Assembly (NCBI GenBank): GCA_040143965.1
Contig: JASJQH010007102.1
Coordinates: 1-20,505, forward strand
DNA: 20,505 bases
Source of the DNA: Basidiobolus ranarum
Lineage: Eukaryota; Basidiobolomycota; Basidiobolomycetes; Basidiobolales
Direction: 5' to 3'
Below the pieces are notes generated by a model. It ran no database searches. It saw nothing but the letters and a program-made list of their open reading frames with translations, and was not told the origin of the DNA. This document shows positions 20,400 to 20,505 of this stretch, piece after piece (within the stretch, counting starts at the first letter, position 1; each line of letters begins with the position of its first letter). The position numbers and the translations under genes were made by a program.

Positions 20400-20505
20400 C
20401 TAGAAGAAATTGACCAAAAATAAATCAGAATATTTACACGATTTCCTTTAGTAGATGAAATCTAACCTGATTTTAAAGCACTTCATGTCACTAAGGAGTT
20501 AACTT

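Noticed and set aside
1-20505. tRNA, rRNA, CRISPR array or bacterial-type operon
   Set aside because: No tRNA TPsiC/anticodon pattern, rRNA-like stretch or regularly spaced repeat was seen by eye on either strand; introns make the DNA eukaryotic. A tRNA/Infernal scan would be decisive.

Overview
The window looks like AT-rich nuclear DNA of a filamentous fungus, most likely an early-diverging one (Mucoromycota, perhaps Mucorales). Support: short GT-AG introns (about 53-103 nt), often with GTATGT/GTAAGT donors and a CTAAC-type branch site; a set of fungal genes (Set9, AreA-type GATA factor, Rtc5-type TLDc protein); and two degraded ORFs of families I associate with mucoralean genomes (a Fanzor/TnpB-like ORF and an Ndc10/Crypton-like fragment). 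The phylum is inferred from gene content, not from a search.

Layout. Positions 1-2498 (minus): Set9/Suv4-20 histone H4K20 methyltransferase in ten reconstructed exons; its C-terminus runs off the left edge. 3008-3433 (minus): small TPR protein. 3434-4684: long non-coding stretch with a possible unrecognised spliced gene (3906-4216) and a near-perfect 35-bp inverted repeat (4526-4607) resembling a MITE. 4685-5510: truncated, frameshifted Ndc10/Crypton-like fragment. 5904-8917: remnant of a Fanzor-like (eukaryotic TnpB) ORF, with five frameshifts and an internal deletion that removes the region expected to hold RuvC-I. 9271-11732 (plus): AreA/NIT2-type GATA factor with one intron and an unusual 18-residue zinc-finger loop. 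12423-14096 (plus): N-myristoylatable TLDc protein. 14742-15774 (minus): type II membrane glycosyltransferase-like protein. 15775-17607: long stretch without a firm gene. 17608-19299 (plus): Pus1/TruA-family tRNA pseudouridine synthase in nine exons. 19349-19531 (minus): orphan coding-like exon. 19888-20399 (minus): C-terminal exon of a single-pass membrane SH3 protein.

The conserved genes are unrelated housekeeping or regulatory functions, as is normal for a fungal chromosome, and do not form a pathway. The accessory part is the block from about 4.5 to 8.9 kb, where a hairpin element, a recombinase-like fragment and a dead RNA-guided-nuclease-like ORF lie next to each other between the TPR gene and the nitrogen regulator. 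This is the best candidate for something unusual, but every piece is visibly decayed, so I read it as a graveyard of mobile DNA rather than a working system.
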